Origin: Saprospiraceae bacterium
Lineage (GTDB): Bacteria; Bacteroidota; Bacteroidia; Chitinophagales; Saprospiraceae
DNA length: 7,780 nt
NCBI GenBank assembly: GCA_013002625.1
Contig: JABDJE010000040.1
Coordinates: 1 to 7,780, forward strand
Reading direction: 5' to 3'
In this document: piece after piece, positions 6,363-7,780 of the stretch
Numbering within the stretch: the first letter of the stretch is position 1
How the letters are laid out: the number at the start of each line of letters is the position of its first letter
Notes under the pieces: generated by a model
The model's database searches: none
What the model was told of the DNA's origin: nothing
What the model saw: the letters and a program-made list of their open reading frames with translations, nothing else
Translations under genes and position numbers: made by a program

Positions 6363-7316
6363 ATGAGTGGTCGAACAATACCGGTTGTGGATTTATCCAA
6401 ATTTGTAGAAGGTAATGAAGCCGATCGTGCAGAATTTGTACAAGAGATTGGGCGTGCCTTTAAAGAAGTTGGTTTCGTGGGCGTTAAAAAACATGGCGTT
6501 CCTCAGGAGCTTGTAGACAATTTTTATGCAGCATCCAAAGCTTTCTTTTCTTTACCCGTAGATAAGAAAAGGTCTTATGAGGTGGAAGGCCTTGCCGGGC
6601 AACGCGGATATACTTCCTTTGGAAAAGAACACGCCAAGCAGTCTCAGGTAGCAGATCTAAAAGAATTTTTTCAGATCGGTCAATATGTAGATGCCGATGA
6701 TCCTTTGAAAGCAGAATACCCAGATAATGTCAATGTCACGGACATACCTGATTTCAACCAATTGAGTCATGACCTTTATAAAGCCTTTGAATCATCAGGA
6801 AGATATTTACTGCGGGCCATTGCGCTTTATCTCGGATTGGATGAAAATTATTTCGACGATAAGATTGAAAAGGGAAACAGCATCCTGAGAACCATACATT
6901 ACCCACCAATTACATCTGAGCCTAAATCTGCCATTCGCGCAGAGCAGCATGAAGATATCAATCTCATTACTTTGCTGGTAGGTGCTTCGGCAGGTGGACT
7001 TCAATTGTTGAATACTGAAAATCAATGGTTGGATATCACGCCGGAAGAAAACGAAATCGTTATCAATGTAGGTGACATGCTTCAAAGGTTGACCAACAAC
7101 TATTTGAAATCAACGACGCATAGAGTGGTAAACCCTCCGCGAGAAATGTGGCATGTTCCAAGATTAAGTATTCCATTCTTTTTACATCCAATAAGCAGCA
7201 TGGACCTGAGTTGTCTTGCAGGTTGTATTTCTGAAGAAAGACCACTTGCATACGAACCAATTACTGCAGGAGAATACTTGAATGAACGTTTAAGAGAAAT
7301 CGGATTAAAAAAATAA
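6363..7316 (+). CDS. Fe(II)/2-oxoglutarate-dependent oxygenase, isopenicillin N synthase-like family
   Basis: This is a 317-residue cytoplasmic non-heme iron oxygenase. The N-terminal DIOX_N-type region (about 5-125) opens with IPVVDLSKF and contains GFVGVKKHGVP (37-47) and the FFSLP element (61-65). The double-stranded beta-helix domain (about 172-280) carries the iron triad H196, D198 (in EQHEDINLITLL) and H253 (in STTHRVVNPP), and the Arg-x-Ser pair R267/S269 (in PRLSIPFF) that binds the 2-oxoglutarate carboxylate in this family. All key residues are present, so it should be active. Family membership does not reveal the substrate: relatives hydroxylate, desaturate or cyclise diverse small molecules, and true isopenicillin N synthase does not use 2-oxoglutarate. 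No biosynthetic cluster surrounds it; it lies between gldB and ileS, with a candidate promoter upstream and only 26 bp to ileS. The ATG at 6363 is the only sensible start, with an A-rich leader and no Shine-Dalgarno sequence. Confidence 0.92.
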   Translation: MSGRTIPVVDLSKFVEGNEADRAEFVQEIGRAFKEVGFVGVKKHGVPQELVDNFYAASKAFFSLPVDKKRSYEVEGLAGQRGYTSFGKEHAKQSQVADLKEFFQIGQYVDADDPLKAEYPDNVNVTDIPDFNQLSHDLYKAFESSGRYLLRAIALYLGLDENYFDDKIEKGNSILRTIHYPPITSEPKSAIRAEQHEDINLITLLVGASAGGLQLLNTENQWLDITPEENEIVINVGDMLQRLTNNYLKSTTHRVVNPPREMWHVPRLSIPFFLHPISSMDLSCLAGCISEERPLAYEPITAGEYLNERLREIGLKK

Positions 7317-7342
7317 GAATTTTATTAAATACAGTCAGCTGA

Positions 7343-7780
7343 ATGGCAAAGTATCGAGAATTTAAAGGATTAGACTTACCGTCTATAGATAAGGAAGTAT
7401 TAGCTTTTTGGGATGCGGAAAACATCTTTGATAAAAGCATTGAAGAAAGGCCAAAAGACAACACATTTGTCTTTTATGAAGGACCGCCTTCAGCCAATGG
7501 ACAGCCAGGTATTCATCATGTCATGGCACGTACCGTTAAGGATTTATTTTGCAGATTCCATACCATGCAAGGTAAACGTGTAGAGCGAAAAGGGGGATGG
7601 GATACCCACGGACTTCCTATTGAACTGAATGTTGAGAAAAGATTAGGCATTACCAAAGAAGACATTGGTAAGAAAATTACTGTAGAACAGTATAACCAGG
7701 AGTGTCGGACCACAGTCATGCAATTCAAAGACCAGTGGGATGATATCACCAGGAAAATGGGATACTGGGTAGATCTGGAT
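7343..7780 (+). CDS. ileS: Isoleucyl-tRNA synthetase, N-terminal 146 codons (cut by window edge)
   Basis: IleS charges tRNA-Ile with isoleucine and edits mischarged valine in the cytoplasm. Only the first 146 codons are here, but they include class I synthetase signatures: FYEGPPSANG (44-53) directly before the HIGH-type motif, read here as GIHH (56-59), then GWDTHGLPIELNVEK (85-99), which separates IleS from ValS and LeuS. The N-terminus MAKYREFKGLDLPSIDKEV is typical. The spacing and the VKDLFCRFHTMQGKRVERK stretch (65-83) resemble the eukaryote-like type 2 IleS rather than the E. coli form. The editing domain, KMSKS loop and C-terminus lie beyond the edge. It starts 26 bp after the oxygenase stop, with no terminator or TAnnTTTG box between, so cotranscription with the oxygenase is plausible. 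The reading frame is still open at the last base. Confidence 0.95.
   Translation, partial: MAKYREFKGLDLPSIDKEVLAFWDAENIFDKSIEERPKDNTFVFYEGPPSANGQPGIHHVMARTVKDLFCRFHTMQGKRVERKGGWDTHGLPIELNVEKRLGITKEDIGKKITVEQYNQECRTTVMQFKDQWDDITRKMGYWVDLD

Noticed and set aside
7317..7342. Terminator or promoter between the oxygenase and ileS
   Set aside because: The 26-bp AT-rich gap has neither a GC-rich hairpin with a T-run nor a TAnnTTTG match.
7261..7749. Minus-strand ORFs of 67 and 77 codons over the oxygenase/ileS junction
   Set aside because: They are antisense to the conserved IleS N-terminus and oxygenase C-terminus, with no supporting signals.
1..7780. CRISPR array, tRNA/rRNA genes, insertion sequence or phage genes
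   Set aside because: I saw no regularly spaced repeats, no cloverleaf-like segment, no transposase or integrase motifs; intergenic space is too small to hide them.

Overview
The window looks like core chromosome from a member of the Bacteroidota, most likely a Cytophagales-type relative of gliding marine bacteria. Four things point there: a gliding-motility lipoprotein of the GldB type directly behind nadE; an IleS whose HIGH signature reads G-I-H-H; start codons with A-rich leaders and no Shine-Dalgarno sequence; and two exact matches to the Bacteroidota -7 promoter consensus TAnnTTTG placed just upstream of genes. There is no sign of mobile DNA, tRNA or rRNA genes, CRISPR arrays or a recently acquired island.

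The layout is two divergent gene sets around a 133-bp intergenic region (3477-3609). The left set runs leftwards: dnaX (clamp-loader gamma/tau), a Crp/Fnr-family regulator, and pyrD (quinone-linked dihydroorotate dehydrogenase, cut by the left edge). The dnaX-crp gap is 20 bp. The crp stop codon overlaps the GTG start of pyrD by one base, so the three genes are probably one transcript linking replication, a regulator and pyrimidine synthesis. pyrD has no early in-frame ATG and is open at the edge, so an ATG-based ORF search misses it.

The right set runs rightwards: nadE (glutamine-dependent NAD+ synthetase); gldB, one base after the nadE stop; an Fe(II)/2-oxoglutarate oxygenase of the isopenicillin N synthase type with its own candidate promoter; and the first 146 codons of ileS. 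Coding density is very high and no gene-free stretch exceeds 300 bp.

The most interesting signal lies inside dnaX. A run of ten A residues (coding strand) sits exactly where the clamp-loader core (domains I-III) ends and the low-complexity linker begins. Stop codons follow almost at once in both alternative frames. This is the layout expected for programmed production of a short gamma subunit by transcriptional slippage or ribosomal frameshifting, as known in other bacteria. Lesser points are the missing gldC after gldB, a solitary oxygenase of unknown substrate among housekeeping genes, a Crp-like sensor with a changed ligand pocket, and an imperfect inverted repeat in the divergent promoter region. 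I see no convincing new multi-gene system here.
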